DNA of 64,000 nt from Ogataea parapolymorpha DL-1. Taxonomy: Eukaryota > Ascomycota > Pichiomycetes > Pichiales > Pichiaceae. A model generated the notes under the pieces. It ran no database searches and had not been told where the DNA came from. It worked only from the letters and a program-made list of their open reading frames with translations. Location: the NCBI RefSeq assembly GCF_000187245.1, contig NC_027866.1, forward strand, positions 186,001 through 250,000, given 5' to 3'. Positions 17,612-26,160 of the stretch are shown one piece after another. Numbering within the stretch: position 1 is the first letter of the stretch; each line of letters starts with the position of its first letter. The position numbers and the translations under genes are program-made.

Positions 17612-19999
17612 ATGAGCACAAGGAGGACCAAAAACACAAAGAGCTTTAATGGCTGCTTTACCTGCCGACGGCGTAAGGTGGCATGTGACTTGGGGAAGCC
17701 AGCATGCGCCAAGTGCCAGAAGAGCGGGTTTGTTTGCGATGGCTACGACGTCAAGCTCAGGTGGAGCTCCTTTGTCAGATTCGATAAGTATGGCAACCAG
17801 CTGCCCAACGAGACCAGCCAGGAGGTTGAGTACTACCAGCGACGGTCAATTCCGTATGTGAAGTATCCCCGGAGCCAGCGGTATACGATGTACTCGCAGC
17901 TGGACGACGCCCTGGCGTCGCTAGCCAAGCACGAGATCGCGGACGACGAGGACGGATCGCGGCAGCAGGGTCCGTTCGGAGTGTTCCGTGGGGTATTTGG
18001 AGGTCCGCAGTCGCCGGCAAAACGAGCGAAATTGACCAAAGAGGCGAACAGTCCTGCGGGGGCCACCGGCAACGGTAATTTGGGTAACGAGTGGTTGAGT
18101 ACGGAGCTATTGGATGCGGCCCTTTTGACGGCGTCGGCGTTGAATGGAGATACACATTTTCTGGATATGTTCAAGAACGACACGCTCGAGCCGATCGGCG
18201 AGATCGACGACACCGTCCAGCCTGCCGAGACAGTCTCTAACCAGATGTTACACATGTTGTTTCAGGGCCGCAATAGCAAGAGCGACCTGAATCCGCACAG
18301 CAGCCGCGAAAACAGCCATTACCTCGCGGACTCGTCATCCAACTTGATCAACATCCACGCCGGCAAGGGCGCGAAAATGCCCAAGACCATCATGGAGATC
18401 ATTGAGACCGCTCCGCTGCCCGCCAGTATCGCTATAGACAAGTTTGGCATTCCAAACACCTCGCTGACTGTCCATCCCATGACGCGGTATTTGCTGAACT
18501 ACTACATAGAGAACCTGGCCGACATGATGACGGTGATCCCGCTACCGAAGAACCCCTGGAAGTTTATTTATTTCCCGCGTGCCCTGATGGCCGTTGGCGA
18601 GCTGGCGTCGATGGGCCGCACGTCGAACGCGCGCAATTGTCTGTTGAACGCGCTACTGGCGGTGAGCGCATTTAATTTGCAGAGCAAGTTCACACGCGGT
18701 TCCGACGAGATGAAGTATTACGTGGATCTGGGGATCCAGCTACGGCAGCAGGCCACAAATTTCCTCAACAAGTGTCTGGAGGAGGACGTTTTGAAACAGA
18801 AGTACAAGGACGTGCTGGTGGCAGTGCTGTCGATGGTGACGATCGACGTGGTTTGGGGGACCATGTCTGGTTGCAAGATCCATCTGGACCACTGTGAAAA
18901 AATTATAGAAAAGAAGATGAAGGTGAAGAAGAAGCTGAGCACCAAGGCGGTGATCCTGCACCGAATTTTCAGCTCGCTTAAACTTATCCAGGACTCGACG
19001 TCGCTTGAAAACATCTCGACGCAAGAGATATTTCTCAACGAGAACAACTACTCGTCGTTCATCATTGGCAGTCCGGCTTCCACCGAGGAAGTTCAGCGAT
19101 TTAACAGCAATAACGTGATTGGTATCAAAAAACGGCGCCATAAACGCGACGCTACGGTGCCTGTGACCAGCGAAGAGACTACGGACACCAAGTCGAAGGG
19201 AGTGTACAACGAGAAAATCACAGATAACGGAAAAGTGCGCATCGAATACATAGTCAACCAGGTGGAATCCGTGGAGCACGAGGAGGGCGGGTCGCCCAAG
19301 TCGGAGGTGCCGGCGTTCATCGACATTACGCGGACGAGTTTCCAGCCGTCCAAGAACAAGCTGGAAGACAAGATGATCTCGTCGGACGCGATTTACGGGC
19401 TGCCGAACTCGCTGATTCTGATTTTCAGTGAGGTGGTACATCTGATCCGCTTCAAGAAATTTCACAAGGACCAGGGCCTCGAGCTACCACTTTTTTTCGA
19501 CGAGCTGTCGGATCAACTCGAGTACAAGCTGTTGAGCTGGCAGCTGGAGTGGACGTTGACACAGGATGACGACGACACCGCGTACATCTCGCCGCGACAC
19601 GAAGGTATCTACCACCACGTGATGTCGTTCTACCACGGACTCGTGATTTATTTCTACCGGTTCGTGGAGGACGTCAACCCGATGTACCTGCAGGAACGGG
19701 TAGAAAAGGTGTTGGACCACCTGGATCAGATTCAGAACATCGTGGAACAGCACAAGGACACCTGTTACATCATTCCACTATTTTGGCAGGGGTTTGTGGC
19801 CGGGAGCGAGGCGATGACGGTCTTCCTGCAGAACGGCTATAATCTGTGGGGCCACAAGATCAGCCAGACTGGCGTGGGCACGTACTGGAATGCGCGCCAG
19901 ATCATGCTAGAGATCTGGCGGCGGAAGAACTACAACCACAAGAACGACAGCTGGCCGGACGTGCTGCGGGACTGGAAGACAAACGTGATGTTGACGTGA
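17612..19999 (+). CDS. ARG81: Zn2Cys6 transcription factor, arginine regulator Arg81
   Basis: This 795-residue protein has a zinc cluster with Cys at 15, 18, 25, 32, 35 and 42 (C-x2-C-x6-C-x6-C-x2-C-x6-C), followed by CDGYDVKLRWSSFVRFDKYG and QRRSIPYVKY, which match the distinctive segment after the Arg81 zinc cluster. The rest is a long fungal-regulator middle region with acidic and basic low-complexity linkers near 500-570. Arg81 is the arginine-sensing subunit of the ArgR-Mcm1 complex, which represses arginine synthesis and activates arginine breakdown genes in the nucleus. Proximity to TAF13 repeats the Saccharomyces adjacency and backs the name. Confidence 0.85.
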   Translation: MSTRRTKNTKSFNGCFTCRRRKVACDLGKPACAKCQKSGFVCDGYDVKLRWSSFVRFDKYGNQLPNETSQEVEYYQRRSIPYVKYPRSQRYTMYSQLDDALASLAKHEIADDEDGSRQQGPFGVFRGVFGGPQSPAKRAKLTKEANSPAGATGNGNLGNEWLSTELLDAALLTASALNGDTHFLDMFKNDTLEPIGEIDDTVQPAETVSNQMLHMLFQGRNSKSDLNPHSSRENSHYLADSSSNLINIHAGKGAKMPKTIMEIIETAPLPASIAIDKFGIPNTSLTVHPMTRYLLNYYIENLADMMTVIPLPKNPWKFIYFPRALMAVGELASMGRTSNARNCLLNALLAVSAFNLQSKFTRGSDEMKYYVDLGIQLRQQATNFLNKCLEEDVLKQKYKDVLVAVLSMVTIDVVWGTMSGCKIHLDHCEKIIEKKMKVKKKLSTKAVILHRIFSSLKLIQDSTSLENISTQEIFLNENNYSSFIIGSPASTEEVQRFNSNNVIGIKKRRHKRDATVPVTSEETTDTKSKGVYNEKITDNGKVRIEYIVNQVESVEHEEGGSPKSEVPAFIDITRTSFQPSKNKLEDKMISSDAIYGLPNSLILIFSEVVHLIRFKKFHKDQGLELPLFFDELSDQLEYKLLSWQLEWTLTQDDDDTAYISPRHEGIYHHVMSFYHGLVIYFYRFVEDVNPMYLQERVEKVLDHLDQIQNIVEQHKDTCYIIPLFWQGFVAGSEAMTVFLQNGYNLWGHKISQTGVGTYWNARQIMLEIWRRKNYNHKNDSWPDVLRDWKTNVMLT

Positions 20000-20047
20000 A
20001 TCGTTAAGTTTTTTTTTTTTTCAAAAAAATATTTTTAATTTATTTTT

Positions 20048-20055
20048 TACGTGGC
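20048..20055 (+). promoter_or_regulatory. Candidate unfolded-protein-response element upstream of ERO1
   Basis: TACGTGGC lies 48 bp before the ERO1 ATG. It contains the TACGTG core of Hac1/XBP1-type response elements. ERO1 is a conserved UPR target, so the site is plausible, but one short motif can occur by chance. Confidence 0.35.
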
Positions 20056-20102
20056 GCATTCGGGTAGCTAGCATTTTAGCATTTTGCCATCTTTCAAGTC
20101 CG

Positions 20103-21734
20103 ATGAGAATTAACACTTTGGTGGGCACGGCAGCGGCTATTTTGGCCACCGCTCGCGGATTTGGGCTCCAGGAGGTGTCCTCTCTCGAACCGAAGCCCGA
20201 CACGCTGCCTGCGCAATACCAATACGAGAACTTCCATCAGTTTGAGAACACTCCGTTCAAGGACTGGGATCATTTTGTGCAGACAGTGATAAAGGATAGC
20301 TCGAATGTGACGTTCGCAGACATCAACGAGCTCAACGAGCGCACAAGACCGCTGCTGGGGCGTTTGACTAACGAGAACTTCTTCAAGATCTTCAGACTCA
20401 ACTTATACAAAGAGTGTCCTTTCTGGTCGAACTCCGAAGGTTTTTGCATGCACAAAAGCTGCGCCGTCGACACGATCGACGACTGGAAGGACTTGCCCGA
20501 CATCTGGCAGCCCGAGGCGCTCGGCAAGATCGAGACGATCTCCAAAGAGCCTCCGAGCACGAACGGATCGTGCATAGCCACGGGTGCCAAGACGGGCAAG
20601 GACTACTGCGAGGTCGACGAGGTCAACGACCAGACAGTTTATGTGAACCTAGTGGACAACCCGGAGCGGTTCACAGGCTACGGAGGCGACCAGTCGTTCC
20701 AGATCTGGCGCAGCATCTACAACGAGAACTGTTTTAATTTGGGGGCCGAGCAATGTTTCGAGAAGAATTTCTTCTACCGGCTCATCAGCGGTATGCACTC
20801 CTCGATCAACACACATTTGAGCAATGAGTACCTGAACTTCCAGACAAAGGAGTATGAGCCGAACCTCAAACAGTTTATGATCCGGGTCGGAGACTTCCCT
20901 GATAGAATAGAGAATCTATACATGAACTATATTTTGGTGCTCAAGGCACTAATCAAGCTGGAGCAGGCCGGGGTGTTGGAGGAGCTTGCCTTCTGCGACG
21001 ACGGCAATTTCCAGAGCAAGGAGAAAGAGCTCAAGAGCGAGCTGCACGAGATGGTGCAGCCATACTACCGGCTCGGCGACTCTCACGAGTGTCTTTTCAA
21101 CGAAAATACGCTTTTCCAGAACGACGACGCAGGACAGCTGAAAGACGAGTTCAGACAGCGGTTCATCAACGTGTCGCGCGTGATGGACTGCGTGCAATGC
21201 GACAGATGCCGGCTGTGGGGCAAATTGCAAACCACGGGCTACGGAACTGCGCTCAAAATTTTGTTTGAGTTAGACCAGCGGGACAGGTTGAGCACGGATT
21301 TCCAGATCTCCAAGATTGAGCTGATCGCGCTCGTCAACACGTTCGACAGACTATCCAAGAGCATTGCCTCCATCAATAATTTCAAAAAATTGTACGACGC
21401 GGCACTTAGACAGGAGGAGGATGGAGCAGTCACCACAGCGCAGGATTTCGTTCTCACACAGGCATCGGACAACCCTGTCCTGGGCGAGACGTCGCGGTCG
21501 CCCAGCGACATGAAGTTCCCGCCACCGCGTTCTGGAATTGACCTCGCGGCCGCGTTCAAACAGGAGCTCGGCAACGTTCTGGATGCTCTCCATTTCATTT
21601 TTAGCAGCTACAAGGTGTTCCCCAAGATGGTGTACAACTGGGTGCTGATCCGCGCAGTGTACTACTGGAACACGTTTGTGGGACACGTTCATGAAGATTT
21701 CGATGTTAATAGGTTATACAGGTTAGAATTATAG
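20103..21734 (+). CDS. ERO1: ER oxidoreductin Ero1
   Basis: This 543-residue flavoenzyme reoxidises protein disulfide isomerase in the ER lumen, driving disulfide formation with oxygen. Seen: an N-terminal signal peptide (1 to about 20, ending ATARGFG), a conserved CPFWSNSEGFCMHKSC region holding the shuttle cysteines, GYGGDQSFQIWRSIYNENCF for FAD binding, and the active-site Cys363-x2-Cys366-x2-Cys369 in DCVQCDRCRLWGKLQ. Length is close to Saccharomyces Ero1 (563). The C-terminal segment (about 460-543) is hydrophobic in parts, consistent with peripheral membrane attachment. It ends 14 bp from the convergent TAF13 stop. A candidate UPR element lies upstream. Confidence 0.97.
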   Translation: MRINTLVGTAAAILATARGFGLQEVSSLEPKPDTLPAQYQYENFHQFENTPFKDWDHFVQTVIKDSSNVTFADINELNERTRPLLGRLTNENFFKIFRLNLYKECPFWSNSEGFCMHKSCAVDTIDDWKDLPDIWQPEALGKIETISKEPPSTNGSCIATGAKTGKDYCEVDEVNDQTVYVNLVDNPERFTGYGGDQSFQIWRSIYNENCFNLGAEQCFEKNFFYRLISGMHSSINTHLSNEYLNFQTKEYEPNLKQFMIRVGDFPDRIENLYMNYILVLKALIKLEQAGVLEELAFCDDGNFQSKEKELKSELHEMVQPYYRLGDSHECLFNENTLFQNDDAGQLKDEFRQRFINVSRVMDCVQCDRCRLWGKLQTTGYGTALKILFELDQRDRLSTDFQISKIELIALVNTFDRLSKSIASINNFKKLYDAALRQEEDGAVTTAQDFVLTQASDNPVLGETSRSPSDMKFPPPRSGIDLAAAFKQELGNVLDALHFIFSSYKVFPKMVYNWVLIRAVYYWNTFVGHVHEDFDVNRLYRLEL

Positions 21735-21748
21735 CTGGGGTGCTGGCA

Positions 21749-22087
21749 TTACTCTTTTTTCTGTGCTTTTTCGTCAAACAGCTTTTTGGCCTTGGAGATT
21801 TCTCTGTCCATTTTCTGCAAATCGTGGATTCTGGCGAGCTTTGTAGGGTCTTTGCGCAGGACGAACTTGACGTCGTCGATTTTGAGCCGGTTGCGTCCGT
21901 GGGCCAGCCTCGAGTGGTTAGCAGCGACTATTAGGTCGATCATGTACGTTGTCAGCACGTCCTCAAGCGTCTGGATGGTCTCGTGGTTGGGTGCCGGTGA
22001 GTCGCCAAATGCATAGAGCAGCGCCTTCAGGTCGTTGCTAAACAGTCGCTGTCTATTTCTGTACACCTGTTTGCGGTAAGATGACAT
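21749..22087 (-). CDS. TAF13: TFIID subunit Taf13 (histone-fold)
   Basis: This 112-residue protein is built around one histone fold: RQRLFSNDLKALLYAFGD, then ETIQTLEDVLTTYMIDLIVAANHSRLAHGRNRLKIDDVKFVLRKD, matching Taf13/TAF18 of TFIID, which pairs with Taf11 and contacts TBP at RNA polymerase II promoters. The C-terminus is a short Lys-rich helix. I start at the ATG at 22087 (MSSYRKQVYRNR); the frame extends five codons upstream without another ATG. It is close to ARG81, its neighbour in Saccharomyces, with ERO1 in between here. A 47 bp divergent promoter is shared with the desaturase gene. Confidence 0.93.
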   Translation of the reverse strand: MSSYRKQVYRNRQRLFSNDLKALLYAFGDSPAPNHETIQTLEDVLTTYMIDLIVAANHSRLAHGRNRLKIDDVKFVLRKDPTKLARIHDLQKMDREISKAKKLFDEKAQKKE

Positions 22088-22134
22088 AAATAAATAATAC
22101 AAATTAAAAAAAATAGTCTAGCAAGCCTCTTTTC

Positions 22135-23760
22135 ATGAAGTCCAAAGACCAAGTGCTCAGTGTAGAGCAGATAAAAGCCAGGATTGGGGCGGGCGACATT
22201 CTGGTGATCTACGACAAATGTGTTCTCCGTCTCAATAACTGGATCAAGATCCATCCTGGCGGAGACAAGGCCGTCCACCACATGGTGGGGCGAGATGCCA
22301 CCGACGAGATGAATGCGTACCATTGCGACGAGACGATTGCCACGTTCAAACGGTTCCAGATAGGCCGCGTCGACCACGACTGGGTCAACCTCATCCCGCC
22401 TATCCAGGGCGGCCGGTACGCAAAGGTTGCTGATAAGCCTCTTCCGGGCCAGATGCCAGCTGAGGTGGCTCCAAAGTTCCCTGTGGGCGTGGTTCCGACA
22501 TCTGCCAGCATTAGAATTGAGCAGGGCCCGATCAGGGACCCACAGGCCGTGATAGAGAACTTTGACAACGTGCTGGTCAAGAAAGATCTCGAAACGTGGC
22601 CGTCGCTCGATTACAGCACCCAGAAGCTGATCTCTCAGAAATACGCTGAGCTACACGAGAAAGTCAAGGCCGCCGGGCTGTATGAGTGTCCCTACGTGGA
22701 GTACTACAAACAGCTGTGCATCAACGGCGGGCTCTTCTTGTACTTTTTGGTGTTTCTGAAAATCAGGTGGTATTTTCTGAGCGCGGTCGCGATCGGGCTC
22801 TGCTGGCAGCAACTGACGTTTATTGCCCACGACGCTGGGCATCTGGCCATCACTCATAACTACAACATTGATAACTTCATCGGTGTGCTAGTTGCCAACT
22901 GGATGGGTGGCCTGTCGTTGGGCTGGTGGAAAAGAAACCATAACGTCCATCATCTGGTCACAAACGACCCTGTTCATGACCCAGATATCCAGCACTTGCC
23001 CTTTTTTGCTGTGAGCACGCGGCTTCTCGGCAACGTCTACTCCACGTACTATGAGAAAACGCTCTGGTTCGACCGTCTGGCCAAAGTGTTGGTGCAGTTC
23101 CAGGACCGGTTATATTACCCAATCCTCTGTTTTGGCCGCTTCAACCTGTACAGACTGTCCTGGGAGTACCTTCTCACGGGGAAGAGTCCGCGCGGAAAGG
23201 CCTGGTGGCTGTGGTATTTCGAGCTGGCGGGCCTCTCGTTTTTCTTCTACTGGTTCTTCTACTTACTGATCGGCTCGCTAGAAACATGGCGAGACAGGAT
23301 CCAGTACATTCTCGTTTCGCACATCGTGACCATGATTGTGCACGTCCAGATCACGCTCAGCCACTTCGCCATGTCGACCTCCGATTTGGGCGGCTCCGAG
23401 TCGTTTGCCGCCCGCCAGCTACGCACCACCATGGATGTGGCCTGTCCCGAGTGGTTTGACTTTTTCCACGGTGGGCTACAATTCCAGGCCGTCCACCATC
23501 TGTTTCCGCGACTCCCCAGACACAACTTCCGCAAAGCACAGGCGTACGTGCTGGACTTCTGTCGCGAGACGGGGTTGAAATACTCCATTTACGGCTTCGT
23601 CGACGGCAACAACAAGGTGCTGCTGCACATGGAAAATATAGGCAAACAAGTCAAGATCATGCAGGACTGTCTGCGCAGCATGGCTCTGGAGTCGACAGAG
23701 CACAAGAATATATACGAGAAACGGGTCCAACAGGCGATGACGGAGACGAAAATTATATAG
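22135..23760 (+). CDS. SLD1: Sphingolipid delta-8 desaturase (cytochrome b5 fusion)
   Basis: This 541-residue ER membrane enzyme inserts the delta-8 double bond into the long-chain base of ceramide, on the route to methylated glucosylceramides. Seen: an N-terminal cytochrome b5 domain with haem motif HPGG (His40), a desaturase domain with His boxes HDAGH (about 232), HNVHH (about 269) and QAVHH (about 452; Gln replaces the first His, typical of front-end desaturases), and paired membrane helices. Saccharomyces lacks this enzyme; it is present in Komagataella, Ogataea, Candida and filamentous fungi. Alternatives such as delta-6 or delta-5 acyl desaturases share the architecture, but the sphingolipid enzyme is the usual yeast member. 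Its 3' end lies 10 bp from SCY1. Confidence 0.9.
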   Translation: MKSKDQVLSVEQIKARIGAGDILVIYDKCVLRLNNWIKIHPGGDKAVHHMVGRDATDEMNAYHCDETIATFKRFQIGRVDHDWVNLIPPIQGGRYAKVADKPLPGQMPAEVAPKFPVGVVPTSASIRIEQGPIRDPQAVIENFDNVLVKKDLETWPSLDYSTQKLISQKYAELHEKVKAAGLYECPYVEYYKQLCINGGLFLYFLVFLKIRWYFLSAVAIGLCWQQLTFIAHDAGHLAITHNYNIDNFIGVLVANWMGGLSLGWWKRNHNVHHLVTNDPVHDPDIQHLPFFAVSTRLLGNVYSTYYEKTLWFDRLAKVLVQFQDRLYYPILCFGRFNLYRLSWEYLLTGKSPRGKAWWLWYFELAGLSFFFYWFFYLLIGSLETWRDRIQYILVSHIVTMIVHVQITLSHFAMSTSDLGGSESFAARQLRTTMDVACPEWFDFFHGGLQFQAVHHLFPRLPRHNFRKAQAYVLDFCRETGLKYSIYGFVDGNNKVLLHMENIGKQVKIMQDCLRSMALESTEHKNIYEKRVQQAMTETKII

Positions 23761-23770
23761 ACGGTATGGA

Positions 23771-26104
23771 TTATATCAGAGAGTCGTAGGATGGTGCCCC
23801 GGTGCGCAGCTTGGGCGCCATCGTCTTGGTCCAGTCGATTGCGGGCGAGGTTGGAGCTGGCGTGGTAGCTGGCGACGGCTGCGGCGAAGAGACCCTGGTG
23901 GCCTTCATAGGCTGCATGACGGCAAACGTCTGCTGGCTGTTGGCAGCTTGCGGTTGTGCGCTAGTTGCTCCGAACGACAAAATATTGGGGGTTGCAGCCG
24001 GAGCAGCCTGGGCGACCGGCGGAGTGTACTGCTTGGTAGGCTGGAGGCGCAGCGGCGCGGACTTGGACGGAGCAGCCTGGAAATCCTCAAAGTCGTCCAG
24101 AGGCTTGACGGGGGCGGTAGCAGAGGCCGCATGGTTGACAACGGCGGGCCGTGGAGATGAGTCTGCGTCCGTTTCCTTGAGCTTCGCAGTGACAGATTTT
24201 TTTAGATACGATTCTATCTCCCCGATGATGCGAAATAGACCGTCGAGGTCGCTTTTTCTGGAGACAAAATTTGTGAGTTTCCAGAGCTGGAAAAAAATCG
24301 AGTCACGGATCAGCTCTGACACATCCACCTCATTCTTCGCGACAGAGATCGTTGCCGGCGACTTGTTGAGCTTGTGAAATATACTCTCGTACAACTGCAC
24401 CATGTTCATCAGTAAATTCGCGTTCTTGAAGTTCGAGACATGCGTGTTCTGTACAAGCGGTAGCAGCTTCTCGACGATAATGTAATTGTCTAAATTTTTC
24501 TCCTTCATGCCGCTGATCATGAGTATGAATGCGTTGACGGTGAGATTCTTGATTTTCAGCGAGCTAGTTGTGCTGAACAGCTGACAAACAGCCGGGAACA
24601 TCTGCGTTGTGATGGTGGAGTATGTTTGGTAGTTGAGGAAGACGGATAGACTGGTGAGCACTTTGTCTTGCAGCTGAACGGTGTTGGGGTCATTGCTGGC
24701 AACCATAGACTTTTCGAATAGTTTATTTAGCAGTTTCTGGAACAACTGCGTGTGTTTTGACCCGAGATCGGTCTCGTTTGCGCCGAGTTTTGTCTTGATG
24801 GTGTCAATGTTCGAAACCAGCAGAAGGTCATAGCTAGGCATGTTCTGCTCGTTCAGAATCTTGTTCAGCAGCGGGAAGATTTTGTCGCTGAACGTGAGCT
24901 GCGAGAGCTGGTTACTGAGAATCAGCAGGTTCTGCGACGCCAGAATAATGACTTTCTGGTCGTCCTCGTTCACGCTCTTGGCAGAAAGCAGCGGAGTGGT
25001 CAGATCAGATAGCACAGGTATAAACTTGTTGATGAGGAGAGCCCGCGGGAAGCTAGAGAGGTCTTTGGTCAGATTCGTAAGGTACTCAATCTTCTCCTGC
25101 TGCGAAAGTGTTGGGAACTCGTCTATAACGTTGAGGATCCGAATGAGGTCGTTGTTGAAGATCGTGGATGCCAGCAGGTCATCAACGGTGAGCGGAGTCT
25201 GCAACATGAGCACGTCCTTGTTCGATTCCTGAGTTTCTTTGAGCAGACGGATGAAAACGTCTATGTAGTTCCGGGGAATGCTGTTGAAGCTTGCATGGTG
25301 GTGCAAGTTCGCGGAGCCCAGGATGTGTTTAAGCTTGTTGAACGTTCGCTCGTACTCCAGCAAACTTGAGCTCGAACATTCCAGTAGCGGCCGCCCTTCG
25401 TTGAACAGATAAAAAATAAGACAGCCAACAGAGAAAAGGTCGTTGATATAATCGACATTGTGTTTGAGCAGCAAGTTTGGAGACGAGTACCGGAACTCAA
25501 TGTTCAAAAAAGATGGCAACCGCGAGTCCAGCGGATCGATATACTTCTCCTGGACCTTGTTTTCCATCACCTCAATAAACTGCATCCCAGATATTTTCCA
25601 GTCAAAATTCTCCGTAATAAAGATAGAGCTAGGAGCCAGGTTCATGTGGACGGTGTGGACGCTCTGGTGGAGAAACTTGAGCCCCGACGCTATTTGCAAA
25701 AGCCCTTTGGTGATGATGATTTCGTCCAGATCAGATTTGTTGAGCGTCGCGAGATCGTCGACCACATACTCTGTAACAAACAGCATCCTATTTTTGTGGT
25801 CTTCCAGAGGCTCAATCACCGTCAGAAAATTTGGATGCTTAAACTTGGATAAGTTGCTGACGTAGTTACGCAACACAGTAGAGATATCATCCATGATCAT
25901 TGAGCGGTTAGTCCTGTTCAAAACACCATTGGCTTGGAGACGGGCCTCCAGGTCCTTCTTGCTGAATTGCCACACGGAAACCTTCTTCTTGGTTGTGCGG
26001 TGCTTGGCCGGATAGATTGTCCATGTGTTATTGGAAACAAACAGTGGATTCGCCGAGATGGAATAGCTCGACTCGATTCCGGTCCCTTTAAATACTTTGA
26101 ACAT
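23771..26104 (-). CDS. SCY1: Scy1-like pseudokinase (SCYL2 family)
   Basis: This 777-residue protein has an N-terminal kinase-like domain (about 20-300) that lacks catalytic residues: the HRDLKPEN loop reads HMNLAPSSIF, with Asn for the catalytic Asp, and the DFG motif reads KISG. Then come HEAT-like helices (about 320-620) and a disordered Ala/Pro/Ser/Gln-rich tail containing DDFEDFQAAP, an acidic Phe-containing motif of the kind that binds clathrin adaptors. This matches Scy1/SCYL2, linked to clathrin and TGN-endosome traffic. Start: ATG at 26104 (MFKVFKGTGIESSYS); the frame continues upstream through A/T-rich sequence. It lies next to the MINDY gene, as SCY1 lies next to YGL082W in Saccharomyces. 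Confidence 0.9.
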   Translation of the reverse strand: MFKVFKGTGIESSYSISANPLFVSNNTWTIYPAKHRTTKKKVSVWQFSKKDLEARLQANGVLNRTNRSMIMDDISTVLRNYVSNLSKFKHPNFLTVIEPLEDHKNRMLFVTEYVVDDLATLNKSDLDEIIITKGLLQIASGLKFLHQSVHTVHMNLAPSSIFITENFDWKISGMQFIEVMENKVQEKYIDPLDSRLPSFLNIEFRYSSPNLLLKHNVDYINDLFSVGCLIFYLFNEGRPLLECSSSSLLEYERTFNKLKHILGSANLHHHASFNSIPRNYIDVFIRLLKETQESNKDVLMLQTPLTVDDLLASTIFNNDLIRILNVIDEFPTLSQQEKIEYLTNLTKDLSSFPRALLINKFIPVLSDLTTPLLSAKSVNEDDQKVIILASQNLLILSNQLSQLTFSDKIFPLLNKILNEQNMPSYDLLLVSNIDTIKTKLGANETDLGSKHTQLFQKLLNKLFEKSMVASNDPNTVQLQDKVLTSLSVFLNYQTYSTITTQMFPAVCQLFSTTSSLKIKNLTVNAFILMISGMKEKNLDNYIIVEKLLPLVQNTHVSNFKNANLLMNMVQLYESIFHKLNKSPATISVAKNEVDVSELIRDSIFFQLWKLTNFVSRKSDLDGLFRIIGEIESYLKKSVTAKLKETDADSSPRPAVVNHAASATAPVKPLDDFEDFQAAPSKSAPLRLQPTKQYTPPVAQAAPAATPNILSFGATSAQPQAANSQQTFAVMQPMKATRVSSPQPSPATTPAPTSPAIDWTKTMAPKLRTGAPSYDSLI

Positions 26105-26160
26105 TAAAACAAGGTAAATAAATTCAATATAAAAATTAAAAATAAAAAACATATTTCTGT

